This document shows, piece by piece, positions 1-8,850 of a stretch of DNA of 64,000 nt (its first letter is position 1; every line of letters starts with the position of its first letter). Below the pieces are notes generated by a model. It was not told the DNA's origin and did no database searches. It saw only the letters and a program-made list of their open reading frames with translations. This stretch comes from Fimbriimonadaceae bacterium. GTDB taxonomy: Bacteria; Armatimonadota; Fimbriimonadia; Fimbriimonadales; Fimbriimonadaceae. The position numbers were made by a program, and so were the translations under genes. The stretch spans positions 496,001-560,000 of the forward strand of contig JAHBTD010000002.1 of NCBI GenBank assembly GCA_019638775.1, read 5' to 3'.

Positions 1-272
1 GGGTAGGTCACTTTGATCTTGACATCTTTCGTTGCAGACTCAACCTTCACAGGAATCTCATACTCTCCCATCGGCGGATTCTGATAGCCGTGCCAACCCT
101 CAGCAAAAGTCAAAACGACTTTGCCCTTGGCGACTGCTCCCGCTTTTGTCGTCTTGGCGTCCATCGTTGCTTTGGCGGTCGGGATATTGGTTCCAACCTG
201 GGCAAAAACGAACAACGATGCGGCGACGGCTATCATGGCAAATACGGCACGGATCGAGAGTCTGCGTGTCAT
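1..272 (-). CDS. Exported DsbD-alpha-like protein, 5' part only
   Basis: The reading frame starts at an ATG at 272 on the minus strand and stays open to the left edge, so the C-terminus is missing. The N-terminus has two Arg residues, a hydrophobic core and a likely signal peptidase site near residue 25. A stretch follows that runs KGKVVLTFAEGWHGYQNPP, which resembles the immunoglobulin-like N-terminal domain of DsbD-type thiol:disulfide proteins, where a Gly-Trp-His motif follows a beta strand. That assignment is a tentative pattern match. No cysteine is visible in the part present. It lies downstream of sdhB on the same strand. Confidence 0.65.
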   Translation of the reverse strand, partial: MTRRLSIRAVFAMIAVAASLFVFAQVGTNIPTAKATMDAKTTKAGAVAKGKVVLTFAEGWHGYQNPPMGEYEIPVKVESATKDVKIKVTY

Positions 273-399
273 GGGGATAGGATACCTCTTGTGTTTTTAC
301 GCCTGGGTGGGACGGGCGGTTCCGCCTTGGGGCGTGTTTGGGTTGGACGCATGAAGCTCCAACACGCTTCGCGCCTTACGCCGAAAGCAACTTTAACTC

Positions 400-1176
400 T
401 TAGGACAAGCCCATCCACTTCTTGATCTTGTAAACAGTGGTGTCCCGATTGAGCTGAGCAATGGCTTGGGTGAGAGGGACGCCTTTGGGGCAAACCTTCA
501 CACAGTTCTGAGCGTTTCCGCAGCCGGTAATGCCCTCTTCGGAAGTGAGAAACTCCATACGGTCGGCTTCGAGGGTTTTCCCAACCGGATGCAGGTTGAA
601 GAGCAGAGATTGAGCGAGCGTTGCCGGACCCACGAACGTCGACTTTTCGTTGATCTGGGGGCAAGCCTCAAGACAGCACCCACAGGTCATACAGCGCGAT
701 AGGGCGTATCGCAGTTGCCGAACATGATCGTCTTGCGCTGGGGCCATACCTCGGTCGTAAGAACCATCGATCGGAACCCAGCCTTTCGCCTTCTTAAGAC
801 CTTCGAACATCCGTGAACGGTCAACGATAAGATCGCGCACGAGAGGAAACTTTTTCATCGGTTCCAGCGTGACGTGGAGGGTATCTCCGCGCTTATCGCC
901 AACATCGTCGATAAGCGCAGTGCAAGCCTGTCGCACTCCACCGTTGATGTTCATGGTGCAGGAGCCGCACACCTCTTCAAGACAGGCTGCTTCCCACGCA
1001 GGAGGATCGACAGGCACACCGTTCGCGGTTTGCGGGTTCTTGCGAATCTCCATGAGCGTGGAGATGACGTTGAGATTCGGCTGATAAGGGATTTCGAACT
1101 CTTGCCAGAAGCTTTCGGCGTTTTGCGATGTCTGGCGAAGGATACGAAGGCGGATCTTGGTGGGCGTGTCGCTCAT
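400..1176 (-). CDS. sdhB: Succinate dehydrogenase/fumarate reductase iron-sulfur subunit
   Basis: This is the electron-transfer subunit of complex II, which passes electrons from the flavoprotein to quinone at the inner membrane. It is 258 residues, the usual size. The N-terminal ferredoxin domain has the [2Fe-2S] ligands in CLEEVCGSC plus a later Cys (about residues 65-85). The C-terminal half has CMTCGCCLEACP and CGNAQNCVKVCPKG, which ligate the [4Fe-4S] and [3Fe-4S] clusters. The ATG at 1176 is the obvious start. The flavoprotein (sdhA) and membrane anchor (sdhC) are not next to it: upstream is proline dehydrogenase, downstream an exported protein. The other subunits are presumably elsewhere. 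Confidence 0.95.
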   Translation of the reverse strand: MSDTPTKIRLRILRQTSQNAESFWQEFEIPYQPNLNVISTLMEIRKNPQTANGVPVDPPAWEAACLEEVCGSCTMNINGGVRQACTALIDDVGDKRGDTLHVTLEPMKKFPLVRDLIVDRSRMFEGLKKAKGWVPIDGSYDRGMAPAQDDHVRQLRYALSRCMTCGCCLEACPQINEKSTFVGPATLAQSLLFNLHPVGKTLEADRMEFLTSEEGITGCGNAQNCVKVCPKGVPLTQAIAQLNRDTTVYKIKKWMGLS

Positions 1177-1229
1177 GTCCGTGGTTTATGGTACCTCTGT
1201 ATAGTTCTCGGGCGCGGACCAGGGAACCT

Positions 1230-2204
1230 CTATCTGTGGAACAGCGACTTGAGGATAAAAAAGGCGTTTGCGGGGCGCTCGGCAAGCCGCCGGGTGAAGT
1301 AGGGGTACCAGCTATCGCCCAAGGGCAAATAGACACGAACGTTGTAACCCTCGTTGTTAAGCCGCTGTTGGAGGTCTCGCCGGATTCCGAACAGCATCTG
1401 ATATTCAAAGCGGCTCTTGTCGATCCGTTTTTCGGCCACAAAGGCGTTTAACTCATCGACAATCTTTGCGTCATGGGTGGCGATAGCGGGGAAGTTGCCT
1501 TCGAGCATGAGCCGTTGGGCTGCTTCGACATATGCCCTATCAACCAGTTTCTTGTCTTGAATCGCAACTTTCTCAGGTTCAAGATAGGCGCCTTTTACGA
1601 TTCGCGTGCGCATCTGGAGGTCGATCATCTTTTGGATGTCGTTGGGTGTGCGGTGGAGATAAGACTGAAGAACGGTGCCTGTGTTTGGGAAGGATGGGAA
1701 GACGTTTTCGAGGATTTTGATGGTCCGCTCGGTGTAATCGGAGCCTTCCATGTCGATTCGGACAAAGTTGTCGAGAGATTTGGCGAGATCAAGCAGTTCG
1801 CGGAAGTTCTTTTCGGCGAATCCATCGCCCTGGTCGAGCCCACACTGCGTCAGTTTGATTGAGACGTTGCAGGTTTCGACAGGCTTTTCCGAACCTTGAG
1901 ACGCGTAGATTGCTCGTCGCTCGACGGGGCGCGTGCAGTTGCTTTCGGCGATTTCACCGAGCATGGTCATATAGGCATCGACAGCGGCGCGTGATTCTTC
2001 GACTGTAGTTGTGTTCTCGCCGAGGTAGTCCAGCGAGATTCGGAAGCCTTGTTTGATTAACTCATCAGCGACGACTAGCCCGTCTTGAACGGTATCCCCA
2101 GCGATGAAGCGGCGAACAAGGGGTCTGAATAGAAAAGACTTGCGAACAAGTTTTTCGACCGGCCCAAGGGCGGCGGTTTTAAGAATGAGAGTGCGGGCCA
2201 GCAT
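1230..2204 (-). CDS. Proline dehydrogenase (monofunctional PRODH)
   Basis: This FAD enzyme oxidises proline to pyrroline-5-carboxylate, feeding electrons to the quinone pool. At 324 residues it matches the short, single-domain bacterial PRODH rather than the bifunctional PutA. Family signatures are visible in the C-terminal part: YQMLFGIRRDLQ, then VRVYLPLGDSWYPYFTRRLAERPAN-type sequence ending in the substrate-binding R-R pair. A central VRIDMEGSDYT matches a core strand of the TIM barrel. No P5C dehydrogenase gene is present in the window. It is divergent from the glycosyltransferase gene with about 70 bp between, and 53 bp upstream of sdhB on the same strand, so co-transcription of two respiratory-chain dehydrogenase genes is possible. 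Confidence 0.93.
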   Translation of the reverse strand: MLARTLILKTAALGPVEKLVRKSFLFRPLVRRFIAGDTVQDGLVVADELIKQGFRISLDYLGENTTTVEESRAAVDAYMTMLGEIAESNCTRPVERRAIYASQGSEKPVETCNVSIKLTQCGLDQGDGFAEKNFRELLDLAKSLDNFVRIDMEGSDYTERTIKILENVFPSFPNTGTVLQSYLHRTPNDIQKMIDLQMRTRIVKGAYLEPEKVAIQDKKLVDRAYVEAAQRLMLEGNFPAIATHDAKIVDELNAFVAEKRIDKSRFEYQMLFGIRRDLQQRLNNEGYNVRVYLPLGDSWYPYFTRRLAERPANAFFILKSLFHR

Positions 2205-2273
2205 CGTTGCTGGCGAGCATTGTACCGGGACGGATCGACGGTTGGCTGGGTTGACGAGCGGTATCCTGCATTT

Positions 2274-3164
2274 ATGCCTTCAGTTAGCGTTTGCCTTGCG
2301 GTTTATAACGGCGCGGCTACGCTTGCCGATGCGCTACAAACGGCGATTGACCAGAGCTTTCCGATTGAAGAGATCCTTGTTGTTGACGACGGGTCAACAG
2401 ACGGGTCTGGCGAGATTGCGGAGGGGCTTGGATGCCGTGTCATCCGTCAAGAGAATGCAGGACTGGGCGCTGGTCGCAAAGTGCTGGTCGAAGAGGCGAG
2501 GGGTGACTTCATCGCTTTTTTGGACCACGACGACTTCTGGGAGCCAAAGAAGATAGAGAAGCAGGTCGAAGCTATTGAGGCTACGAATTCAGTGCTCTGT
2601 CATACCGACTGTTGGTTTCACTACGACAATGGCAAGATCGTGCCACGGGACAAGATCATTCCTCAGATCGAGCACGTTCTTGACCACATACTGCCGACGA
2701 ACTGGGTGATTGCGAGTTCGGCTGTGTTTGAACGTGAGGCGATGCTCAGGGCAGGCAACTTTATCCCGGAGACCGTGCGTTGTTCAGACTGGTACGGGTG
2801 GCTGATCTTGGGTCCGCAGGGCAACTTTGTTCATATGCCTGAGAAGTTGGTGCGCTATTCGGTACGGAGCGAGTCCTTGGCGAATGCGGGCTATAAGTTT
2901 CACGAAGCGCAGCGGTACTTACTGAAAGATCACATTCTGCCGAGATGGGATGTGCTGTACAAGAAGCTTGGCAAGACTCGACGTAACTACTATCGCAGGC
3001 TTATTGAGATGGATATTGGGATTGCGGCATCGACGATGGGCAAGTTCTTGGATCAACTGGACAAGCACGACGAGGCGATGGAACTCCATAAGGAGGCGTT
3101 GCGCCTTGCGCGGACAGTGCCAAGGGTATGGACGCGGGCCATTCGGAGTTACCTGTCTGGCTGA
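2274..3164 (+). CDS. Family 2 glycosyltransferase
   Basis: A GT-A fold inverting glycosyltransferase. From the ATG at 2274 the protein starts with PSVSVCLAVYNGAATL, the first beta strand of GT2 enzymes, followed by ILVVDDGSTDGS (nucleotide binding) and FIAFLDHDDFW (the DxD-like metal site). This start is preferred over a TTG at 2220 because the family begins right at this strand. The C-terminal third (YYRRLIEMDIGIAAS onwards) is helical with a TPR-like look. No transmembrane segment is obvious, so it is probably a cytosolic or membrane-peripheral enzyme of polysaccharide or glycolipid synthesis. The acceptor cannot be told from sequence. Confidence 0.9.
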   Translation: MPSVSVCLAVYNGAATLADALQTAIDQSFPIEEILVVDDGSTDGSGEIAEGLGCRVIRQENAGLGAGRKVLVEEARGDFIAFLDHDDFWEPKKIEKQVEAIEATNSVLCHTDCWFHYDNGKIVPRDKIIPQIEHVLDHILPTNWVIASSAVFEREAMLRAGNFIPETVRCSDWYGWLILGPQGNFVHMPEKLVRYSVRSESLANAGYKFHEAQRYLLKDHILPRWDVLYKKLGKTRRNYYRRLIEMDIGIAASTMGKFLDQLDKHDEAMELHKEALRLARTVPRVWTRAIRSYLSG

Positions 3165-3171
3165 GCAGATC

Positions 3172-3203
3172 GCCGTTAGATGCAATTGAATGCACCTAAC
3201 GGC
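3172..3203. terminator. Hairpin between convergent genes
   Basis: GCCGTTAG-A-TGCA, a six-base loop, then TGCA-C-CTAACGGC form a stem of 12 pairs with one A/C mismatch. It lies between the 3' ends of the glycosyltransferase (+) and the LolA/cytochrome protein (-). There is no T-run on either side, so it may act in both directions as a transcript-end stabiliser or a weak terminator. Confidence 0.55.
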
Positions 3204-3221
3204 TGATGATCTCAATAGCGG

Positions 3222-4151
3222 CTATTCTTTCGCGCCTGCATCGACCCATTGTTCAAGCTTAGCGATGTTCTCATCTGAGACCATGCCTCCTGGGGGCATT
3301 TGGGGTCTTCCCTGAGCACGGAGGTACTTGAAAAGGTTGCTATTCTTGGAGTCGCCAGGAACAATGATGGCGCCGTGTTGTCCGCCTCGCATGATGCTTT
3401 GATACGAACTGAGACGAAGACCCCCACTCATGTTTTGCGTGTGGCAAGGGCCGCAGTTTGTCGAGAAGAAGCTGCTTACATCGGCATACTTCAAGCCATT
3501 TGCTGCTGCGGCAGCTTTATCAAGTTTGGTAGCGCCAGTGGGTGCGGTGAAGGTGAAATCGCCAGCGGGCAGTGGTGCAGTGCCCAATTCAAGCTTGATC
3601 GCGTTGTAGATCATCTCGGTGTCGTTGGCCTTGATGATCGCTCCTCGGGCGACTTTGAGCTTCTCGTCAATATAGAATGTGATCTCTTTGCGCTGGTCCT
3701 TGGCAAGGGTCAGAGTGAGCTCCTTGACCATATTGCCTTTCAGATTTCGGCTCGCTCCAGCTTTGGCAGAGGAGATGCTCTTTGCAAAATCCGCATCGAA
3801 GAAGGCAGACCAAATCCAAAGGTTGTCGGCAGACAAGAGAGTTTTTAGAACCCCGGGTGAGGCTGCATCTTCGGTGTACGTCTTTGCTTTCTTGTCGTAA
3901 TCCCACACCATCGTGCCATCGCTGACCAATGTGCGCGAACTGGATTCAAGCTTTAGGAGGTTCGGCTTTGAGAAAGAGAGCGTGTATTCATCGGGCGCTC
4001 CTCCGAGTTTTTGAGCCGTTACTGTGAGCATCACAGATGGGGCCTTTTGCAGAACTTCGGTATGAGCAGAAACTTGGGCATTCTGCACCTGATAAGCAAG
4101 CGCAGCGACGGCGAGAGGAGATGTGGCGAGGAGTAAATGAATTAGACGCAT
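3222..4151 (-). CDS. Exported LolA-like/cytochrome c fusion protein
   Basis: The 309-residue protein begins with a signal peptide (MRLIHLLLATSPLAVAALA). Residues about 30-210 look like the LolA/DUF2092 fold: LSFSKPNLLKLESSSRTLVSDG, then VWDYDKKAKTYT, a pattern of lipoprotein-carrier-like domains. The last 90 residues are a small cytochrome c domain of the planctomycete type: CGPCH as heme attachment site, followed by GGLRLSSY, GGQHGAIIVPGDSKNS and the distal methionine region PQMPPGG. Predicted location is the periplasm. The combination is unusual. It could be a redox-sensing carrier or a chance fusion inherited as a unit; function is unknown. Confidence 0.75.
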   Translation of the reverse strand: MRLIHLLLATSPLAVAALAYQVQNAQVSAHTEVLQKAPSVMLTVTAQKLGGAPDEYTLSFSKPNLLKLESSSRTLVSDGTMVWDYDKKAKTYTEDAASPGVLKTLLSADNLWIWSAFFDADFAKSISSAKAGASRNLKGNMVKELTLTLAKDQRKEITFYIDEKLKVARGAIIKANDTEMIYNAIKLELGTAPLPAGDFTFTAPTGATKLDKAAAAANGLKYADVSSFFSTNCGPCHTQNMSGGLRLSSYQSIMRGGQHGAIIVPGDSKNSNLFKYLRAQGRPQMPPGGMVSDENIAKLEQWVDAGAKE

Positions 4152-4332
4152 GGCTTCTTACAGAATCATATCCGATAGTTTCAAGGTTTTTGCGCCGCGA
4201 ACTATTCAACGTGCGAGTTTTTCTGATGTGATTACCGGTGAGGCAAGCCGAGAGGGACTACCGATACTGAAGAGAAGGACCTGTTTCAGACTCGCCCCGC
4301 TGATTTACCGTGACGGAAGGGGCAGAAAGGCG

Positions 4333-4358
4333 TAAAATAGAACAAACCTTTCGAAGGA
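4333..4358 (+). promoter_or_regulatory. TAAAAT box and strong ribosome binding site before YtxH gene
   Basis: A TAAAAT hexamer is followed by AAGGAG, which lies about 10 bases before the ATG at 4368. The ribosome binding site is among the strongest in the window. The -35 element is not clear. Confidence 0.4.
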
Positions 4359-4367
4359 GAAAAAACT

Positions 4368-4598
4368 ATGAGTGAATCTGAAGAAAAAAATGCGATGCTT
4401 TACCTTCTTGCCGGCGTAGGGGTCGGTGCTTTGATTGGAGTTGCTGCGGGAATGCTGTTTGCGCCAAAGGCGGGATCTGAGACCCGTGAGGAGCTTTCCA
4501 GCAAGCTTAAGGAGCTCAAAGGGAAGACTGAAGAGTGGATTTCTGAGCAAAGAGCAAAAAGAAATGCCAAAGAGCTCGTCGAAGAAATGGGCGCATAG
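4368..4598 (+). CDS. YtxH-family small membrane protein
   Basis: A 76-residue protein with one glycine-rich membrane helix (LYLLAGVGVGALIGVAAGMLFAP) followed by KAGSETREEL, the hallmark of YtxH/gas-vesicle-like stress proteins, and a charged amphipathic C-terminus. Members are often induced by general stress; their molecular job is not settled. It is 16 bp upstream of the AI-2E family transporter gene and probably co-transcribed. Confidence 0.85.
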   Translation: MSESEEKNAMLYLLAGVGVGALIGVAAGMLFAPKAGSETREELSSKLKELKGKTEEWISEQRAKRNAKELVEEMGA

Positions 4599-4614
4599 GT
4601 AAGATACAGCCAAG

Positions 4615-5817
4615 ATGGGCTGGTGGAGAATCGCGCTTTGGATAGCGCTTGTCATCATAACCGTCACCTTTCTTTACATGGTGCGGATGGTTCTCCTGCC
4701 ATTCATCTTGGCTTTTATTATTGCCTCCCTACTCGATCCATCGATCAAAAAGCTCAGGATGAGGGGTTGGTCGAAAGGGAAGGCGATTATGACGCCGTTC
4801 CTGATCTTCTTCGGGATATTGGGTGTCGTCGGGTTCTATCTGGCCCCGGTTATTGGTGGGCAGCTTTCCAATTTTAGTACGCAGGTTGAGGCGATAAGCC
4901 ATCAGTTAACCACGGAAGACCCGAGCTTAAACTTCTATGTGAAGTGGAACCCAGCCGTGATTGCGGAGAACAAGACAAGGCAAAGTCTTACCGATCAACT
5001 GCTCACACAGGTCGAGCCGATTCTCACCACACTGGGTTTGCCCCACACTCGGCAGGAGCTTTACGACCGCTACATCGAGCCTCAACAGCAAGAGATCGCC
5101 AAGGGCTTTGAGTGGTTCTTTACTGGCATTCTTGGGGTTATTGGGCGTCTCGGATCGCAGCTATTCCTGCTCATCTTTACGCCTCTGCTCGCGTATTTTA
5201 TGCTCGCGGACATGGATCGCTTCAAGCGCCGAAGCGCAATGTGGATCCCGCCTTCTATTCGCGCAGAGACAGTGGAACTGCTGCAAGACATCGGCAGCGT
5301 GTTTACCAACTACCTCCGGGGTGTTACCATCTCCATTTCTCTGTACATGGTGATGATGGCGATCATTCTCACCATCCTACAAGTTCCGTACGGGATACTG
5401 CTTGGCATTCTCTTCGGGGCCATCTATCTGATCCCCTACATCGGGCCAATCATCTCGTCGATCATCATGATCTTGACCATTGGTTTGAGTGGAAACACGA
5501 CGCTCTATGGAATTGAGTTCAGTTCGTCGTGGACTTTGGCGATGGTCAGCTTTGCGGTTTATCTGGTCTTTGATCGCGGGTTCGACATGTTGATTTATCC
5601 AAGGATGGTCGGACGCTCTGTGGGTTTGAATCCACTTGTCAGCATGTTCGTGACATTCAGCGGTGGTGCGTTATTCGGCATCATTGGCATGTTGCTCGCT
5701 TTTCCGGTCGCGGGAGCGGTGAAGGTGATTCTGGACCGGCTTCTCAAAGTGACTTCATCTGGCCAAGAGAGTCTGGAATTGCCTGCCGTTCCGCTGCGAC
5801 ATCGTGCAACCGGGTGA
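4615..5817 (+). CDS. AI-2E family transporter (TqsA/PerM-like)
   Basis: A 400-residue integral membrane protein with the family layout: a short N-terminal helix cluster, a long soluble segment (about residues 85-180) and a C-terminal bundle with GTTISISLYMV-like and PYIGPIIS motifs. The PYIGP motif in the second half is characteristic. Members export small molecules or act as Na+/H+ antiporters; the name does not prove autoinducer transport. It follows the YtxH gene closely. The ATG at 4615 is well placed. Confidence 0.9.
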   Translation: MGWWRIALWIALVIITVTFLYMVRMVLLPFILAFIIASLLDPSIKKLRMRGWSKGKAIMTPFLIFFGILGVVGFYLAPVIGGQLSNFSTQVEAISHQLTTEDPSLNFYVKWNPAVIAENKTRQSLTDQLLTQVEPILTTLGLPHTRQELYDRYIEPQQQEIAKGFEWFFTGILGVIGRLGSQLFLLIFTPLLAYFMLADMDRFKRRSAMWIPPSIRAETVELLQDIGSVFTNYLRGVTISISLYMVMMAIILTILQVPYGILLGILFGAIYLIPYIGPIISSIIMILTIGLSGNTTLYGIEFSSSWTLAMVSFAVYLVFDRGFDMLIYPRMVGRSVGLNPLVSMFVTFSGGALFGIIGMLLAFPVAGAVKVILDRLLKVTSSGQESLELPAVPLRHRATG

Positions 5818-5933
5818 TCTTAGGACGTTGGCAGATTGTTGACAAGTAGCCGACAGGTTGTCATGAGTCGCCTCAATTACAACCTGAAAGCTACCTAATA
5901 ACCACCTGCCAACCCCTTGACGACGTTCCAAGA

Positions 5934-7100
5934 TCAATCCTTATACGGATCGAACTCGTTTGCACCCGCCATAGCTACGCCGATTGGGCGCAGGGTGTGC
6001 AGAATCTTCACCGTTGGCGCGTGATGCTTGAGCACGTCAGGCAGTCGCTTGTAGCAGTGCGGCGACTCGTCTGTGCCTGCACCCCTTAGTTCGACGCCCT
6101 GCTTCTCAACCCATTCGTGCATCATTTCGCGTGTGACCTCGCCGCCTTGGCGGACACCTTTCTTCAACCTTCCGGCTGCCTTGGTGCGCGACATAACGCG
6201 CCCCGCTCCATGGACAGTCGAGTACAGAGCCTTCTTAGACTCCTCGCTTTCCACGCCTTCGAGGATCACCGAGATGTCGCCCATCGACCCACCAACGAAG
6301 CCCTTCTGCCCCGGGAACGCCGGGGTCGCTCCCTTGCGGACAACCCAGACCTCCTGACCGTCATGAGTTTCCTTCCAGGCGAAGTTGTGGTGGTTATGAA
6401 CCTCCTCTACGACCTTCGCGCCGAGAATTTTGGCGACCTTGTCGCAAACCCAGTCGCGTCCTGCATAGGCATAGCGCCCTGCAAGTCGCATTCCTTCGAG
6501 GTAGTCCTCTCCTAACGCGGACTTTTCATGCAGAATGACGGGCTCGACGAACATACCGTCGGCTCCGCCGCCTGCTTCGGTGAAGAAAGACGCGATCTTG
6601 TGTCCGATTCCACGCGAGCCGAAGTGGACTCCGCACCAAATGTGATCCTCCTCGTCGACAAAAAGGTCGACGTAGTGGTTTCCACTTCCGACAGTCCCAA
6701 GCTGGTTCGAAGCCATCTGCTTGTGCTGACGGATCATTGGCAGTTTCCAGGCCCTATCATCAAAGAGTTCGTGATCCACCTTTTCGTCGTTGCACCGCCC
6801 AACTCCGAACGAGATCTGACTAAAGATATCGTCCATGATTCGAGAGATATTGGAGACGACCTCCTTGGCGGGGATATCCAACCTAACGGCCTTATTGCCG
6901 CATGCGATGTCATATCCAACTCCGGATGGGCTGATCTGATCCCAATACGCCACGACTCCACCAATCGGCATGGAATAGCCAACGTGATGGTCTGCCATGA
7001 GGGCACCGGCGAACGCGCCGCGAACACAGGTCTGAATCTGCTTCACCGCTTTTTCGTCAATGGGGTCTCCCCATACCGGTACGTTTTCGATCTCTTTCAT
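5934..7100 (-). CDS. rtcB: RtcB-family RNA ligase
   Basis: RtcB joins 2',3'-cyclic phosphate and 5'-OH RNA ends with GTP and Mn2+, in tRNA or rRNA repair. The start is taken at the ATG at 7100 because AAAGGAG lies 8 bases upstream; this gives 388 residues, the short bacterial form. Metal and nucleotide-site motifs are visible: DHHVGYSMPIGG, GVGYDIACGN with its metal-binding Cys, GSGNHYVDLF, HFGSRGIGH, NHHNFAW and HGAGRVMSR. No archease or RtcA partner is adjacent. It stands alone between AI-2E transporter and HxlR genes. Confidence 0.95.
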   Translation of the reverse strand: MKEIENVPVWGDPIDEKAVKQIQTCVRGAFAGALMADHHVGYSMPIGGVVAYWDQISPSGVGYDIACGNKAVRLDIPAKEVVSNISRIMDDIFSQISFGVGRCNDEKVDHELFDDRAWKLPMIRQHKQMASNQLGTVGSGNHYVDLFVDEEDHIWCGVHFGSRGIGHKIASFFTEAGGGADGMFVEPVILHEKSALGEDYLEGMRLAGRYAYAGRDWVCDKVAKILGAKVVEEVHNHHNFAWKETHDGQEVWVVRKGATPAFPGQKGFVGGSMGDISVILEGVESEESKKALYSTVHGAGRVMSRTKAAGRLKKGVRQGGEVTREMMHEWVEKQGVELRGAGTDESPHCYKRLPDVLKHHAPTVKILHTLRPIGVAMAGANEFDPYKD

Positions 7101-7214
7101 TGTTCTTGCTCCTTTCCCATCCCGAGGAGGCAGAGCCGGAGAGTTTAGATGATGCAAGGGGGAGAAGGGAACGTCAGAAATCCAAAAGTAAGGCGCTATG
7201 CCTATTAAAAGTCG

Positions 7215-7601
7215 CTATTTTTGTTTTTTGAAGTCTGTAGAGTGGGTCCAAGCGTCCAGGTACTCGAATATCTTAGCGAGTTCGTGTCCCTTAGGTGTGA
7301 GTGTGTATTGAACGACGGGTGGTGGCCCAGGTTCGAGCACGGTTCGGATTGCAATGCCGTACTTGAGTAGCTCCCCTAAACGTTCGCTGAGGGTCGCGGG
7401 ATTGATGCCGAATTCTCGGCACAGACCGTTGTATCGACAAGGGCCATTTTGCAAGGAGTAGAGGATGTGGAGAGCCCACTTTTGACCAAGAAGATTCACA
7501 ATCAAGGGCATCGTCTCATCTGACAATGCTTTGACGAGACGGTCTTCCTCGCGGAGTGCCGCGGGGAGCTTCAACTTCTGCTTGGAGTCAACCTTGCCCA
7601 T
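7215..7601 (-). CDS. HxlR-family transcriptional regulator
   Basis: A small winged-helix DNA-binding protein. The ATG at 7601 gives 128 residues, normal for the family; a longer frame to 7787 would overlap dnaN and is unlikely. The core matches HxlR: GQKWALHILYSLQNGPCRYNGL, then INPATLSERLGELLKYGI (recognition helix) and VQYTLTPKGHELAKI (wing). HxlR proteins often sense electrophiles or aldehydes, but the characteristic N-terminal Cys is not at the usual place here, so the signal is unknown. It is separated from dnaN by a hairpin terminator. Confidence 0.88.
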   Translation of the reverse strand: MGKVDSKQKLKLPAALREEDRLVKALSDETMPLIVNLLGQKWALHILYSLQNGPCRYNGLCREFGINPATLSERLGELLKYGIAIRTVLEPGPPPVVQYTLTPKGHELAKIFEYLDAWTHSTDFKKQK

Positions 7602-7683
7602 AGCGACATTTTCAGTATAGAACAGGTTTACAAAGTTTGCCGCTAGAAGAGTGACAACTGAGCCAATTCTTGACCGGTAAATA

Positions 7684-7721
7684 ACAAAACACCGAGGGAC
7701 ACTTTGATCCTTCGGTGTTTC
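7684..7721 (-). terminator. Rho-independent-like terminator after dnaN
   Basis: On the minus strand AACACCGAAGG, a loop of about 11 bases and CCTCGGTGTT form a stem with one bulge, followed by TTTGTTATTT. It lies just past the dnaN stop codon and separates dnaN from the HxlR gene. Confidence 0.6.
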
Positions 7722-7737
7722 GTTGAGCTTGTATGTC

Positions 7738-8847
7738 TTATCCGAGCGCCATTGGCATGACGACGCAGAAGTAGCCGTCGTCGCCATCGGTAGTGCGAAT
7801 CACGGCGGGCCGGGAGTTTTCAATCATTTCGATCTTCACGCCGGGACCCGGCACATGGTCAAGAGCGTCAAGGATGTACTTGCCGTTGAATGCGATCTCC
7901 AGATCGCCATTTGTGGCGATCATTTCGACCTCTTCCTTGGCTTCACCTTTCTCCTCGCTCCGTGCAGAGATAAGGATGTGAGTACCGTCGCCTTTGAACT
8001 TCACTCGGTTGGCGCTATCACGGGCCAAGATCAAACATCGACGGACGCGATCTTTAAGCTGATCGACTTCGCACTGCCATGTTCTGGTGATCTCGGAAGG
8101 GACGACACGCTCCCATGCTGGATAAGCTCCGGCGAGGAGCTGAGCGACGACTTTTGAACCGCCTGCGTCGATGCCGAGCCTGCCATCTCCAAAACGAATG
8201 GTGATGTTGTCCTCATCGGCAATCGGGAGGCTCCGGATCGCTTTCAACGCCCTGTCGGGGACAACGCAGGTGAGGTTTGATCCAATACCAGGCTGCTCCA
8301 GACGTTTTACAGCGAGTCGGTGGGTGTCGGTCGCGACAAGGGTCAGCGTAGAACCGTCGTAGATAAACTGAACTCCGGTTAGGATGGGGCGGTGCTGATC
8401 GGCGGATACGGCAAAGTCTACAGACTCGATCGCGGCCCTTAGGGTGCCCATGTTCATGGTCAATTCACCGTCGCCACCATAGGCCGGGGGTTCCGGATAA
8501 TCTACGGCGTCTTGGGTGAGCACACGGTATTCGGACGCACCTTGCTGAAGGAGCATTCCGTGATGGTCCAGGATGGAAAGCTGTACGTCGCCATCTGGTA
8601 GGGAACTGACCAGATCGCTCAGCAGGCGCGCTTGCACACAAGCGGCTCCGGGAGTGTGGACCATGCAAGCCAACTCGCGCTCGATCCACATCTCGCCATC
8701 GCATCCAAGAACGCGTAACCCTCCGTCATGAGCCTCAAGTTTGAGGTTCTGGAGAATCATAGTCGGCGAATTCGACCTAGTGGCCGCACTGGTGAGGCTC
8801 AGGGCCTCTGATAGTTCACGACGTGGACAATCGAGCTTCATACTCAT
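7738..8847 (-). CDS. dnaN: DNA polymerase III beta sliding clamp
   Basis: The clamp tethers replicative polymerase to DNA. The 369-residue protein has the three-domain layout. Recognisable segments are HRPILTGVQFIYDGSTLTLVATDTHRLA (domain 2), ILARDSANRVKF (domain 3), and the typical C-terminus with YILDAL, an arginine-phobic turn and VVMPM. Gene context is unusual: it is 3 bp behind a small anti-sigma-like gene and an ECF sigma gene, not next to dnaA or recF. It may be the only dnaN or a second copy; that cannot be decided from this window. Confidence 0.95.
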   Translation of the reverse strand: MSMKLDCPRRELSEALSLTSAATRSNSPTMILQNLKLEAHDGGLRVLGCDGEMWIERELACMVHTPGAACVQARLLSDLVSSLPDGDVQLSILDHHGMLLQQGASEYRVLTQDAVDYPEPPAYGGDGELTMNMGTLRAAIESVDFAVSADQHRPILTGVQFIYDGSTLTLVATDTHRLAVKRLEQPGIGSNLTCVVPDRALKAIRSLPIADEDNITIRFGDGRLGIDAGGSKVVAQLLAGAYPAWERVVPSEITRTWQCEVDQLKDRVRRCLILARDSANRVKFKGDGTHILISARSEEKGEAKEEVEMIATNGDLEIAFNGKYILDALDHVPGPGVKIEMIENSRPAVIRTTDGDDGYFCVVMPMALG

Positions 8848-8850
8848 CGT

